A DNA stretch of 64,000 nt from Woeseiaceae bacterium (GCA_030065915.1 JASJCQ010000016.1:24621-88620), one strand, 5' to 3'. Shown: positions 1 to 9,558, counted from the stretch's first letter. Made by a program: numbers and translations. The notes: generated by a model not told the origin, from the letters alone.

Positions 1-616
1 TGATCATGCCGTCGGTCGCCGGGTCCGCCTCGAACAGCTCCAGGCAGTCGATGAAATTCATGCCGCGGACCGGGTCGCCGCCAATGCCAATACAGGTGCT
101 CTGGCCGAGGCCGTTTTGCGTGGTCTGGTACACCGCCTCGTAGGTCAGCGTCCCGGAGCGGGAGACGACGCCGATGCGTCCCGGCTGATGGATCATGCCG
201 GGCATGATGCCGATCTTGCATTCTCCGGGTGTGATGATGCCCGGGCAGTTCGGACCGATCAGTCGGCAGTCGAAGTCGCGCAGGGCCGACTTCACGCGGA
301 TCATGTCGTTGACGGGGATGCCCTCGGTGATACAAACGACCAGCTTCACGCCGGAGTCTGCCGCTTCGAGTATCGCATCGGCCGCAAACGGTGCCGGAAC
401 GTAAATCATGCTGACATCTGCGCCTGTCGCCGCGACGGCGTCGCGCATCGTGTTGTAGACGGGCAGCCCCAGGTGCTCCTCTCCGCCGCGGCCCGGCGTT
501 ACGCCGGCAACGACTTGCGTGCCGTAGGCCAGGCACTGCTCGGTGTGGAAGGACCCCTGGTTGCCGGTCAGGCCCTGGCAGATGATCTTGCTGTCTTTAT
601 TTACTAGTACGCTCAT
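1..616 (-). CDS. sucD: Succinate-CoA ligase (ADP-forming) alpha subunit, partial (3' end outside window)
   Basis: SucD pairs with SucC to convert succinyl-CoA to succinate with ATP or GTP formation in the TCA cycle. About 205 N-terminal residues are present. The product begins [18 protein letters not shown] and shows the CoA-binding Rossmann loop GLTGNQG near residue 15 and the GGDPV stretch near residue 190. The phosphorylated active-site histidine (His246 in E. coli) lies in the missing part. The start is the ATG at 614-616, only 12 nt after the sucC stop, so sucC and sucD form one operon. This minus-strand gene runs off the left edge, so the truncation is an artefact of the window. Confidence 0.96.
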   Translation of the reverse strand, partial: MSVLVNKDSKIICQGLTGNQGSFHTEQCLAYGTQVVAGVTPGRGGEEHLGLPVYNTMRDAVAATGADVSMIYVPAPFAADAILEAADSGVKLVVCITEGIPVNDMIRVKSALRDFDCRLIGPNCPGIITPGECKIGIMPGMIHQPGRIGVVSRSGTLTYEAVYQTTQNGLGQSTCIGIGGDPVRGMNFIDCLELFEADPATDGMI

Positions 617-628
617 GTCTCAAAGGCC

Positions 629-1789
<1,161 letters not shown>

Positions 1790-1962
1790 TACGTATCGAC
1801 CTGTCAGGAGCTATTGCATTGGAAGACGCGCATTCTGGATCAAACGCAGTGATGACGCAAAGGCGCGCGGGCTTGAGCGCTCGAGAATTCGACGCCCCGA
1901 CCGATACCGCATCGGGACCCGGTATCGTCTACAATCCACGCTGACCGGCTTCAAGCGCCCTG
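1790..1962. promoter_or_regulatory. Divergent sucC / pilS intergenic region with an inverted repeat
   Basis: This 173 bp spacer must carry the promoters of both sucCD (minus) and pilSR (plus). On the plus strand TACAAT at 1930-1935 is a good -10 candidate for pilS, with no convincing -35. Immediately upstream is a perfect 8 bp inverted repeat CGATACCG-N10-CGGTATCG (1902-1909 and 1920-1927), shaped like a dimeric regulator site. No binding protein can be named from sequence. Confidence 0.4.
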
Positions 1963-3630
1963 ATGAACACAGAAACGGCCAATACGCACAGTTATACCGC
2001 AGCGCCACAGGCGGTGGCCCGGCCGGGCGAGACAGACGACCTCCGCTGGCGAATCCTGACGACACTGAGCGGCTTCCGTCTTTTTGTAGCGGCGACCCTG
2101 ATCATCCTGTTCCTCGTCGGCACCGAGCCGCATATCTTCGGCGACCGGCATCCACAGTTATTCATCGCTGCGACGATCGGCTACCTGCTATTCTCGGTAG
2201 TCGTCCTGCTTGGCATCCGGTATCGCAACCTGTCGATCACGACGCTGGTCGCAGGTTCATTGCTCGTCGACGTCGTCGCCGTGACGATGCTGATGCACAT
2301 GAGCGGCGGCATCAGCACCGGGCTGGGCGGACTGTTGATCGTGTTCATCGGCGTCGCGAGCCTGATACTGCCGCTGCGAACCCCGCCAGTGTTTGCCGCG
2401 ATCGCGACTTTCGCGATTCTCGGGGAACAGCTCTTCTCACAGGTCGGTGGTTTGCCGGTCAACTACCCGGCGGCGGGATTGTTGTGCGGCATCATCTTCA
2501 TGATGGCGCTCGCGAGCCAGACGCTGTCGAAAGGCATTCGCGCGAGCGAGGCGCTGGCGATTCAACGCGGCGTCGACCTGCAGAACCTGTCAGAGCTCAA
2601 CGAGTACATCGTCCAGCATCTTCGGGAAAGTATCCTGGTCGTCGACAGCGACAATCGTATTCGCCTGAACAACGCGTCGGCGGCAAGGCTCCTGGGCGCC
2701 AGCAAGCGCCTGGCGGGACGGCCGCTGGCCGAAGCATCGGAAGAACTGGCCAGTCACATTGGCAACTGGCGGACGGACTTTTCGCTGTCCTCACACCCGG
2801 AGATGGTGTTGTCGGGTAATGACTCGGCATTGCGCATCACTGCTCACCTGGCGCCGCTGGTCAAGGATGGCGAGAGGAACGGTCCGATACTGATCTTCCT
2901 CGAAGACTCGAGCCTCCTGAACGAGCGCGTGCAGCAATCCAAGCTCGCATCGCTGGGGCGCCTGAGCGCGAGCATCGCGCACGAGATTCGCAATCCCGTC
3001 GGCGCAATGAGTCACGCGGCTCAGCTGCTGGCTGAATCGGACGGCGTCGATGACAGCGACAAACGCCTCACAGACATCATCCAGTCGAATTCGGAACGTG
3101 TCAGTCACATCATCGACAATGTGCTGCAGCTATCGAGGCGCGACTCCGGCGAGCCGGAGCGGCTCGCACTCGGTCCGTGGCTCGACGATTTCGCGTCGGA
3201 ATTCTTAAGAACGCTCGAGCTGCAGGAAGGTGAATTGCACGTGCACGACGTCGATCCCGACCTGTTCGTCAGGATCGATCGAAGCCACCTTCGGCAGGTC
3301 ATGTGGAACCTGTGCGATAACGCCGTGAAGTACGCGAGTGAGACCGGCGGCATCCACGTCGAGATTCGCGCAGGGCGTCTGGACGGCCGCGAGCGTCCGT
3401 TTCTCGAGGTCATGGATCGTGGCTTCGGCGTTGACAAAGCAACGGCGGACAAGATGTTCGAACCGTTTTTTACCGCGCGTTCGGGCGGAACCGGACTGGG
3501 ACTCTACATATCTCGCGAGCTCTGCGAACTAAACCGTGCGACGCTGCTGCACCTTGACCGCGCCGACGGGGGCAGTATCTTTCGCATAGTTTTTGCGGAT
3601 CCGGATCGCTGGGGGAATAAATCATCATGA
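1963..3630 (+). CDS. pilS: Sensor histidine kinase PilS of the type IV pilus two-component system
   Basis: This inner-membrane kinase phosphorylates PilR and monitors pilin level in the membrane in Pseudomonas. Six hydrophobic segments lie between residues 38 and 185, followed by a PAS-like region (about 212-315). The HisKA domain has the phosphoacceptor His340 (SIAHEIRNPVGAM), and the ATPase domain has an N box (WNLCDNAVKYAS) and a G2 box (GTGLGLYISRELCE). The 555 residues suit the PilS family. The last codons overlap pilR by 4 bp (ATGA), indicating translational coupling. Family assignment is firm because of the direct pilR and pilA neighbours. Confidence 0.94.
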   Translation: MNTETANTHSYTAAPQAVARPGETDDLRWRILTTLSGFRLFVAATLIILFLVGTEPHIFGDRHPQLFIAATIGYLLFSVVVLLGIRYRNLSITTLVAGSLLVDVVAVTMLMHMSGGISTGLGGLLIVFIGVASLILPLRTPPVFAAIATFAILGEQLFSQVGGLPVNYPAAGLLCGIIFMMALASQTLSKGIRASEALAIQRGVDLQNLSELNEYIVQHLRESILVVDSDNRIRLNNASAARLLGASKRLAGRPLAEASEELASHIGNWRTDFSLSSHPEMVLSGNDSALRITAHLAPLVKDGERNGPILIFLEDSSLLNERVQQSKLASLGRLSASIAHEIRNPVGAMSHAAQLLAESDGVDDSDKRLTDIIQSNSERVSHIIDNVLQLSRRDSGEPERLALGPWLDDFASEFLRTLELQEGELHVHDVDPDLFVRIDRSHLRQVMWNLCDNAVKYASETGGIHVEIRAGRLDGRERPFLEVMDRGFGVDKATADKMFEPFFTARSGGTGLGLYISRELCELNRATLLHLDRADGGSIFRIVFADPDRWGNKSS

Positions 3631-4934
3631 GTGCGCCCGCTGCACTGGTCATCGACGACGAACCGGACATCTGCGAGCTGCTGACGCTGACGCTTGGCCG
3701 CATGGGTATCGAGACGGACTCGGCCCTGGACCTGGCCAGCGGCAAGGAGCTACTCCAGTCCAAGACCTTCGACCTGTGCCTGACCGACATGCGCCTGCCC
3801 GACGGTGACGGGCTCGAACTCGTTGAGTGGATGCAGCAGAACGTCCCGCAGGTGCCGGTCGCGGTCATCACGGCCCATGGCAATGTAGAGACGGCCGTGA
3901 CAGCTTTGAAGCTCGGCGCCTTCGACTTCCTGTCCAAGCCGCTGGACCTGAACCACCTGCGTGACATCATCGAGAACGCGCTGAAGCTGAACCGGCCGGC
4001 GGAGGGAATGCAGTCCAACCTGCTCGGGCAGTCCGCTCCGATGCAGGAGCTTCGGGCCATGATCGACAAGGTCGCCAGGTCGCAGGCGCCAGTTCACATC
4101 TCGGGAGAGTCGGGTACCGGCAAAGAGCTCGTCGCACGACTGATCCATGAAAGCAGCGCTCGATCAGGCGGTGCCTTCGTTCCGGTCAACTGCGGCGCCA
4201 TCCCGTCCGAACTGATGGAGAGCGAGTTTTTCGGTCATCGAAAAGGCAGCTTCACCGGCGCCGATTCCGATAAGACCGGCCTGATCCAGAGCGCGGAAGG
4301 CGGTACGTTGTTCTTAGACGAGATCGCCGACCTGCCGCTCGCCATGCAGGTCAAGCTGCTGCGAGTTATCCAGGAGAAGTCCGTGCGGCCCGTCGGCGCG
4401 TCGAAGGAAGAATCGGTCAACGCGAGGTTGCTGACGGCGACGCACAAGAACCTCAGGCAGATGGTCAAGGACGGCCAGTTTCGAGAGGACCTCTACTACC
4501 GTGTCAACGTCATCGAACTGAACGTGCCGGCGCTCAGAGAACGCGGCGACGATGTGCTCGAGCTGGCGGAGCACATCCTCAACAAGCTGGATCGCAATGC
4601 TCGGTTGAATGACGCGGCGAAAGCTGCACTACTGACATACGACTTCCCGGGCAACGTCAGGGAACTCGAGAACATGCTGGAACGCGCCGTCACGTTGTGT
4701 GCGACGGGCGTCATCGATGTCGACGATCTTGCGCTCAGAAACGAGACGCCATCGGAGCCAGGGACGGGGCAACCAGTGGCTGGCAATCTCGGAGACCAGA
4801 TCGAGGATGTGCAGCGCCAGGCCATCATCGATGCGCTTGAAAAGACGCGTTACAACAAGACGGCTGCGGCGAAACTGCTCGGCTTGTCATTCCGGCAATT
4901 GCGCTACCGAATCGAGAAGCTCGGTATTAAATAG
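3627..4934 (+). CDS. pilR: Sigma-54-dependent response regulator PilR
   Basis: PilR activates pilin transcription together with RNA polymerase-sigma-54. The receiver domain (1-120) has the acidic pair DDEPD at 10-14 and phosphoacceptor Asp54 (CLTDMRLPDGDG). The AAA+ domain shows Walker A GESGTGKE near residue 155, the sigma-54 contact loop GSFTGA (commonly GAFTGA; the Ala-to-Ser change is tolerated in the family) and LFLDEIAD. A Fis-type helix-turn-helix ends the protein (TRYNKTAAAKLLGLSFRQL). Its expected target, a sigma-54 promoter with upstream palindromes, lies directly downstream before the first pilin gene. Confidence 0.95.
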   Translation: MSAPAALVIDDEPDICELLTLTLGRMGIETDSALDLASGKELLQSKTFDLCLTDMRLPDGDGLELVEWMQQNVPQVPVAVITAHGNVETAVTALKLGAFDFLSKPLDLNHLRDIIENALKLNRPAEGMQSNLLGQSAPMQELRAMIDKVARSQAPVHISGESGTGKELVARLIHESSARSGGAFVPVNCGAIPSELMESEFFGHRKGSFTGADSDKTGLIQSAEGGTLFLDEIADLPLAMQVKLLRVIQEKSVRPVGASKEESVNARLLTATHKNLRQMVKDGQFREDLYYRVNVIELNVPALRERGDDVLELAEHILNKLDRNARLNDAAKAALLTYDFPGNVRELENMLERAVTLCATGVIDVDDLALRNETPSEPGTGQPVAGNLGDQIEDVQRQAIIDALEKTRYNKTAAAKLLGLSFRQLRYRIEKLGIK

Positions 4935-4941
4935 TAACGCG

Positions 4942-5020
4942 TGACATAAGCACTGTTACCGTTTGGCGAACGGACTGACAAAAATTGTCAGGTTGCGACA
5001 AAAGCGTCACTTTTTGTCGG
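4942..5020 (+). promoter_or_regulatory. Candidate PilR enhancer sites (TGTC/GACA palindromes)
   Basis: Two palindromes sit upstream of the pilin promoter: TGACAA-AAA-TTGTCA (4976-4990) and CGACAAAA-N8-TTTTGTCG (4996-5003 and 5012-5019). An isolated GTGACA lies at 4941-4946 and a GTCAC at 5006-5010. P. aeruginosa PilR binds TGTC-containing sites roughly 80-120 bp upstream of the pilA start. These lie about 107-150 bp upstream of the expected start here, so assignment to PilR is a sound inference, not proven. Confidence 0.7.
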
Positions 5021-5099
5021 TGATTGGGCACAATCGTCCCGGGCGCAGAAAACCACTATTTTTATTAGAATCAGATACTTAACGTGGTTCTTCCTATCT

Positions 5100-5115
5100 T
5101 GGCACGCTGCTTGCT
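5100..5115 (+). promoter_or_regulatory. Sigma-54 (-24/-12) promoter of the first pilin gene
   Basis: The sequence TGGCACG-ctgc-TTGCT matches the -24/-12 consensus at every conserved position, with the GG (5101-5102) and GC (5113-5114) exactly 10 bp apart. Transcription should start near 5126, giving a leader of about 50 nt before the pilin ATG. The required activator (PilR) is encoded immediately upstream and sigma-54 at 56807-58201. Confidence 0.92.
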
Positions 5116-5178
5116 TCATATCCATGCACAGACGATTTAGTCGAACAACACATTCTCACATTCATGGAGATACGAGAA

Positions 5179-5613
5179 ATGAAGAAGCAGCAAGGTTTTA
5201 CTCTTATCGAACTGATGATCGTTGTCGCGATCATCGGCATTCTGGCCGCGATTGCTATCCCGGCTTACCAGGACTACACGATCCGCGCGCAGGTCTCTGA
5301 AGGTCTGAACCTTTCAGGCGGTGCCAAGACGGCTGTCGCTGAGTTCTTCCAGGACTCTGGTGCACTGCCGGGCAACAACGCCCAGGCTGGCCTGTCTGCA
5401 GCTACGGATATCACCGGTAAGTACGTCACGCAGGTTGTCGTCAACAACGGTGCTATCTCCGTAACGTATGGCGATGAAGCTAACAGCAACATCACGAACG
5501 CAATACTGACATTGACGCCGGATACGTCTGGCGGCGGTTCTGTTGAGTGGGACTGCGCTGGCGGCAACATTCTTAGCACCAACGCCAAGTGGCTGCCTGC
5601 TGCTTGCCGTTAA
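5179..5613 (+). CDS. pilA: Type IV major pilin (first copy)
   Basis: This is the subunit of the type IV pilus, processed and N-methylated by PilD and assembled by PilB/PilC. The chosen start gives MKKQQG followed by the mature [24 protein letters not shown] at 5166-5169 lies 9 nt upstream. An in-frame ATG at 5164 would lengthen the leader. Glu5, Gly14 and Pro22 of the mature helix are present. A C-terminal cysteine pair (EWDC ... AACR) can form the D-region disulfide. The protein has 144 residues. It is driven by a sigma-54 promoter and followed by a strong terminator, so it is probably a single-gene, highly expressed transcript. Confidence 0.95.
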   Translation: MKKQQGFTLIELMIVVAIIGILAAIAIPAYQDYTIRAQVSEGLNLSGGAKTAVAEFFQDSGALPGNNAQAGLSAATDITGKYVTQVVVNNGAISVTYGDEANSNITNAILTLTPDTSGGGSVEWDCAGGNILSTNAKWLPAACR

Positions 5614-5642
5614 TATTGCAAGCTTGGGCTTTTGCCTGACGA

Positions 5643-5676
5643 AAGCCCCGGGACCTGAACCCCGGGGCTTTTTTTT
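5643..5676 (+). terminator. Rho-independent terminator after the first pilin gene
   Basis: A 10 bp GC-rich stem (AAGCCCCGGG and CCCGGGGCTT) with an 8 nt loop is followed by a T run to 5676. It begins 30 nt after the pilin stop and separates the two pilin genes into different transcription units. Confidence 0.93.
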
Positions 5677-5693
5677 GAAAAACAGAAGAATTT

Positions 5694-5709
5694 TGTGACG
5701 CAGGTCACA
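5694..5709 (+). promoter_or_regulatory. Perfect CRP/Vfr-type site upstream of the second pilin gene
   Basis: TGTGA-cgcagg-TCACA matches the CRP-family consensus TGTGA-N6-TCACA at all ten conserved bases and is embedded in a 9 bp perfect inverted repeat (5691-5699 and 5704-5712). A possible -10 TATAAC lies at 5759-5764, with only a weak TGGAAC (5736-5741) at -35. With a start near 5771 the site would be centred about 70 bp upstream, a class I-like position. The cAMP receptor itself is not in this window. Confidence 0.75.
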
Positions 5710-5782
5710 AAACCATGTGCCTGCCAGAACGGCACTGGAACGCACAGAATTGGTGCGATATAACGACGAATTGATCGGGAGT

Positions 5783-6295
5783 ATGGCGTTGAACACCGCT
5801 ACCATGAAACGACTGAACCGCGGATTCACGCTGATCGAGCTGATGATCGTCGTGGCCATCATCGGTATCCTCGCCTCTCTTGCGACCTCTGCTTACCAGA
5901 CGTATACGATTCGGGGACAAGTGTCCGAGGGCGTCTTGATGGCCGCCGGCGCCAAGACACCGGTTGTCGATGCCTACCTGAACGATGGCGTCGCTCCCGC
6001 TGACCGCATCGCCGCGGGTATGTCCGCCAATGCGACTGACACGCGTGGCTCTTACGTAAGCCAGGTCGCGATCAACGACGGTCGCATCGAAATCACGTTC
6101 GGCAACATGGCGAACCAGGAGATCAACGGCGAAACCATGTTCATGACGCCGTACGAGACGGACGGAAATACGTTCGTCTGGCGCTGTGGCCAGGCGGGTG
6201 TCCCGGCGAACGGCAACCTGCTGAATGGTGGCTCCGACCACGGCACAGGTGGCTCCGTCGAGGGCCGTTACTTGCCAAGCGTCTGCCGCCAGTAA
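5783..6295 (+). CDS. Type IV pilin-like protein (second, divergent copy)
   Basis: This is a second prepilin with the PilD-cleavable segment RLNRG followed by [20 protein letters not shown]. Two starts are possible: ATG at 5783 (14-residue leader, GGGAG almost touching it) and ATG at 5804 (7-residue leader, the more usual length, no clear ribosome site). Glu5 and Gly14 are kept, but the highly conserved Pro22 is Ser (LATSAYQ instead of IAIPAYQ). The C-terminal half resembles the first pilin only loosely. Cysteines near VWRC and SVCRQ could form the D-region disulfide. It has its own control region with a CRP-type site. It could be a minor or alternative major pilin. Confidence 0.88.
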   Translation: MALNTATMKRLNRGFTLIELMIVVAIIGILASLATSAYQTYTIRGQVSEGVLMAAGAKTPVVDAYLNDGVAPADRIAAGMSANATDTRGSYVSQVAINDGRIEITFGNMANQEINGETMFMTPYETDGNTFVWRCGQAGVPANGNLLNGGSDHGTGGSVEGRYLPSVCRQ

Positions 6296-6577
6296 GCAGG
6301 CGGCATCCGGCAAATCGAAATTTTTGCCCTGATCCCAGCGGAATCGAGCGCGCCCAAGCCCATTTCACGGCGCTCCAACACGACCGTCGTCGCACCCACC
6401 TGAATATCGATTCGGGCGCCCAAACCCCCTGTTTAAGCCGGTTTTGAGGCCTCTCGGCACCTTTTACTTAATGAATTTCCGTTTGTGTGAAGGCGCGCAC
6501 AAAATGCGGTTGATCCCGACCCGTAGATCAACGAGACTGTGGCACTCCGGTGTATTCCGCATAACGACAAGAGCTTC
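6296..6577 (+). other. Intergenic region between the second pilin gene and pilB
   Basis: This 282 bp stretch has no gene and no clear terminator. It contains a near-consensus CRP-type site (6486-6501) and a perfect 7 bp inverted repeat GTTGATC-N10-GATCAAC (6509-6515 and 6526-6532) just upstream of pilB. A TGGCAC at 6540-6545 resembles a sigma-54 -24 element but lacks the matching GC at -12. An in-frame GTG at 6539 could extend pilB by 13 residues. Confidence 0.6.
6486..6501 (+). promoter_or_regulatory. Near-consensus CRP/Vfr-type site upstream of pilB
   Basis: TGTGA-aggcgc-GCACA matches nine of ten conserved bases of TGTGA-N6-TCACA and is flanked by TTTG and AAA. It lies about 77-92 bp before the pilB ATG. 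Its resemblance to the perfect site 790 bp upstream supports shared control of the pilus genes by a CRP-family regulator. Confidence 0.5.
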
Positions 6578-8305
6578 ATGGTAGCGACGGCTTCACAGAC
6601 CAATCTCGCAGGCCTGCCGAGACGACTCGTGCAGGACGGCATCGTGACCGAACAACAGCTGCTGGAAGCCACCGAAGCAGCCAAAAGCGACAAGATGTCG
6701 CTGGTCGCCTACCTCGTCAATCAGGACCTGGCCGACGCTCGCGCCATCGCCGTAGCCGCCTCACACGAATTCGGTGTCCCGTTGCTGGACCTGGATGCCA
6801 TCGAGGACGACCTCGACGTCGTCAGGGCCGTGAAGGCCGACCTGATCACGAAGCACCGCGTGCTGCCGCTGGTCCGTCGAGGACAGAAGCTGTTCATCGG
6901 TATCGCCGATCCGACGAACCTGGCAGCCATTGACGAGATCAAGTTCCAGACCTCGCTGAAGATCGACCCGGTCGTCGTCGAGCAGGACAAGCTCGAAGAC
7001 AGGATCAATCGGGCCATCGAGGCCGTCGATACGTCGCTCGGAGATCTTGGCGGCGATGACGACTTCGACCTCGAGAGCCTCGATATCGCCGGTGAGGAAG
7101 AGGCGGAAGACGACGTACAGCGTGACGACATCGAAGACGCGCCAGTCGTTCGCTTCGTCAACAAGATCTTGCTCGACGCGATTCAGCGTGGCGCGTCGGA
7201 TATTCACTTCGAGCCGTACGAGAAGTTCTTCCGCGTAAGGACGCGCCTCGACGGCGTTCTGTCAGAGGTGGCCAAGCCGCCCGTTGTGTTGGCCAACAAG
7301 GTCTGCGCTCGCCTCAAAGTCATGTCGCGCATGGACATCGCCGAACGACGCGTCCCGCAGGACGGCCGCATCAAGATGCGGCTGTCGAAGAACCGCGCGA
7401 TCGACTTTCGTGTCAACACCTGCCCGACGTTGTTTGGCGAGAAGATCGTACTGCGTATTCTCGACCCGTCCAGCGCGAAGCTCGGTATCGAGAAACTCGG
7501 CTACGAGGACGAGCAGCGCGCCCTGTACGAAAAGCACCTGGCCAAGCCGTACGGCATGATCCTCGTCACCGGCCCCACGGGCTCCGGTAAGACGGTTTCG
7601 CTGTACACCGGCCTGAACATCCTCAACGAGGAATACCGCAATATCTCGACGGCCGAGGATCCGGCGGAAATCAACCTGCCGGGCATCAACCAGGTCAACG
7701 TGAACCCGAAAGTCGGGCTGACCTTCGCATCGGCGCTGAAAGCCTTCCTGCGCCAGGATCCGGACGTGATCATGGTCGGTGAGATTCGTGACCTCGAGAC
7801 AGCGGAGATCGCGATCAAGGCCGCCCAGACGGGTCACCTTGTCCTCTCCACGCTACACACCAATGACGCGCCCAAGACGCTGACCCGTATGGTTGACATG
7901 GGCGTGAAGCCCTACGCCATCGCGACCTCAGTCAGCCTGATCATCGCGCAGCGCCTGGCTCGTCGACTCTGCGACGGCTGCAAGGAAGTCAAGGACGTAC
8001 CGAAAGAGGCCCTGCTGAAAGAGGGCTTCACTGAAGCGCAGATTGACGGCGGTCTGACGATCTTCGGGCCCAAATCCGGGGGCTGCAAGGCCTGCAACGA
8101 CGGCTACAAGGGCCGTGTCGGCATTTTCCAGGTGATGGAGGTCTCGGAGACGATGGGTCGGATCATTATGGAAGGCGGCAACGCCATGCAGATCGCTGAC
8201 CAGGCCACGAAGGAGGGCGTCATCGATCTCAGGAATGCCGGATTGAACAAAGTCAAGGACGGGGTTACCAGCCTTGAAGAGGTCAACCGCGTTACTATTG
8301 AGTGA
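6578..8305 (+). CDS. pilB: Type IV pilus extension ATPase PilB
   Basis: This cytoplasmic hexameric ATPase powers pilin polymerisation. The 575 residues start with a T2SSE N-terminal domain. The ATPase core has Walker A GPTGSGKT, the Asp box STAEDPAEINLPGINQV, Walker B DPDVIMVGEIRD and the His box TGHLVLSTLHTND. Two CxxC pairs (CDGCKE and CKACN) form the zinc-binding tetracysteine motif typical of PilB rather than PilT. The ATG at 6578 gives MVATASQTNLAGLPRRLVQDG, the usual PilB beginning; a GTG at 6539 is less likely. pilC follows after 35 nt, so they are co-transcribed. Confidence 0.96.
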   Translation: MVATASQTNLAGLPRRLVQDGIVTEQQLLEATEAAKSDKMSLVAYLVNQDLADARAIAVAASHEFGVPLLDLDAIEDDLDVVRAVKADLITKHRVLPLVRRGQKLFIGIADPTNLAAIDEIKFQTSLKIDPVVVEQDKLEDRINRAIEAVDTSLGDLGGDDDFDLESLDIAGEEEAEDDVQRDDIEDAPVVRFVNKILLDAIQRGASDIHFEPYEKFFRVRTRLDGVLSEVAKPPVVLANKVCARLKVMSRMDIAERRVPQDGRIKMRLSKNRAIDFRVNTCPTLFGEKIVLRILDPSSAKLGIEKLGYEDEQRALYEKHLAKPYGMILVTGPTGSGKTVSLYTGLNILNEEYRNISTAEDPAEINLPGINQVNVNPKVGLTFASALKAFLRQDPDVIMVGEIRDLETAEIAIKAAQTGHLVLSTLHTNDAPKTLTRMVDMGVKPYAIATSVSLIIAQRLARRLCDGCKEVKDVPKEALLKEGFTEAQIDGGLTIFGPKSGGCKACNDGYKGRVGIFQVMEVSETMGRIIMEGGNAMQIADQATKEGVIDLRNAGLNKVKDGVTSLEEVNRVTIE

Positions 8306-8340
8306 TTCGATCAGCGAAAGCAGAGTAATGGAAGAGAGCA

Positions 8341-9558
8341 ATGGCTGAATCTGCAACAGTTAGCACACCGTTTCTTTGGGAAGGAACGGACCGTAAAGGC
8401 GCCAAGGTCAAGGGCAAGAGCCTGGCTTCGAACGAGGCGGCCGTTCGCACCGAGCTTCGGCGCCAGGGTGTCGTTCCAACCCGTATTCGCAAGCAGCGGC
8501 CCAAGCTGTTCTCCGGCAGCCAAAAAATCACGACCGGCGACATCGCGATTTTCAGTCGTCAGCTGGCGACGATGCTCGCCGCCGGTATTCCGCTGGTCCA
8601 GTCGTTCGAGATCGTCGGCAATGGTCACGAGAACGCGGCGATGCAGAAGCTGATTCTGTCGATCAAGGCCGATGTCGAGGGCGGTAGCTCGCTGGCGGAA
8701 GCCATTGCGAAGCACCCGCTGTACTTCGATGACCTGTTCGTCAATCTCGTCGAGGCCGGTGAGCAGGCCGGTGCCCTCGAGACGCTGCTGGACAAGATCG
8801 CTACCTATAAAGAGAAAACCGAAGCCATCAAGAAGAAGATCAAGAAGGCGCTGACCTATCCGGCGGCCGTTCTTGTTGTGGCATTCGTCGTAACCACGAT
8901 TCTGCTTATCTTCGTTATCCCCGCGTTCGAGGACCTGTTCAAAGGGTTTGGCGCCGACCTGCCGTCGTTCACCCGCATGGTGATCGACTTGTCAGTCTTC
9001 GTGCGAACGCAGGGCTACATCCTGGCGCTGATGATCGGCGCCGGCATTTTCGCGTTCTTCTACTTCAAGAAGCGCTCCCGGGCGATGCGCCAGTTCCTCG
9101 ACAAGACGACGTTGAAGGTCCCGGTCATCGGACCGATCATGCAGAAGGCTTCGATCGCGCGCTACGCGCGGACGCTGTCGACGATGTTCGCCGCCGGTGT
9201 ACCGCTGGTTGAAGCACTCGAGTCGGTCGCCGGCGCCACCGGCAACATCGTCTATGAGAATGGCGTTCTTGAAATGCGCGATGAGGTCGCTACCGGCCAG
9301 CGTCTGCAGCAGGCGATGGAAAACACCGAGCTGTTCCCGAACATGGTCATCCAGATGATCGCCGTCGGTGAAGAGTCTGGCTCTCTCGACGAGATGTCGG
9401 CCAAGGTTGCCGACTTCTACGAAGAGGATGTCGACAACGCCGTCGACAACCTGAGCAGCCTTCTCGAGCCGATGATCATGGCCATCCTTGGTGTGCTGGT
9501 TGGCGGACTCGTTGTCGCCATGTACCTGCCAATCTTCAAGATGGGTTCCGTCATCTGA
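8341..9558 (+). CDS. pilC: Type IV pilus inner-membrane platform protein PilC
   Basis: PilC is the inner-membrane platform linking PilB to the growing pilus. The 405 residues contain two T2SF domains (about 70-195 and 275-395), each beginning with a FxRQLATM/YARTLSTM-type segment. Transmembrane helices lie near residues 175-200, 225-245 and 375-400. The ribosome site GGAAGAGAGC directly precedes the ATG. A clear terminator after the gene ends the pilBC unit before pilD. Confidence 0.96.
   Translation: MAESATVSTPFLWEGTDRKGAKVKGKSLASNEAAVRTELRRQGVVPTRIRKQRPKLFSGSQKITTGDIAIFSRQLATMLAAGIPLVQSFEIVGNGHENAAMQKLILSIKADVEGGSSLAEAIAKHPLYFDDLFVNLVEAGEQAGALETLLDKIATYKEKTEAIKKKIKKALTYPAAVLVVAFVVTTILLIFVIPAFEDLFKGFGADLPSFTRMVIDLSVFVRTQGYILALMIGAGIFAFFYFKKRSRAMRQFLDKTTLKVPVIGPIMQKASIARYARTLSTMFAAGVPLVEALESVAGATGNIVYENGVLEMRDEVATGQRLQQAMENTELFPNMVIQMIAVGEESGSLDEMSAKVADFYEEDVDNAVDNLSSLLEPMIMAILGVLVGGLVVAMYLPIFKMGSVI

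Noticed and set aside
6540..6554. Possible second sigma-54 promoter before pilB (TGGCAC)
   Set aside because: The -24 part is perfect but the bases at -12 are TA rather than GC, so it fails the essential second element.
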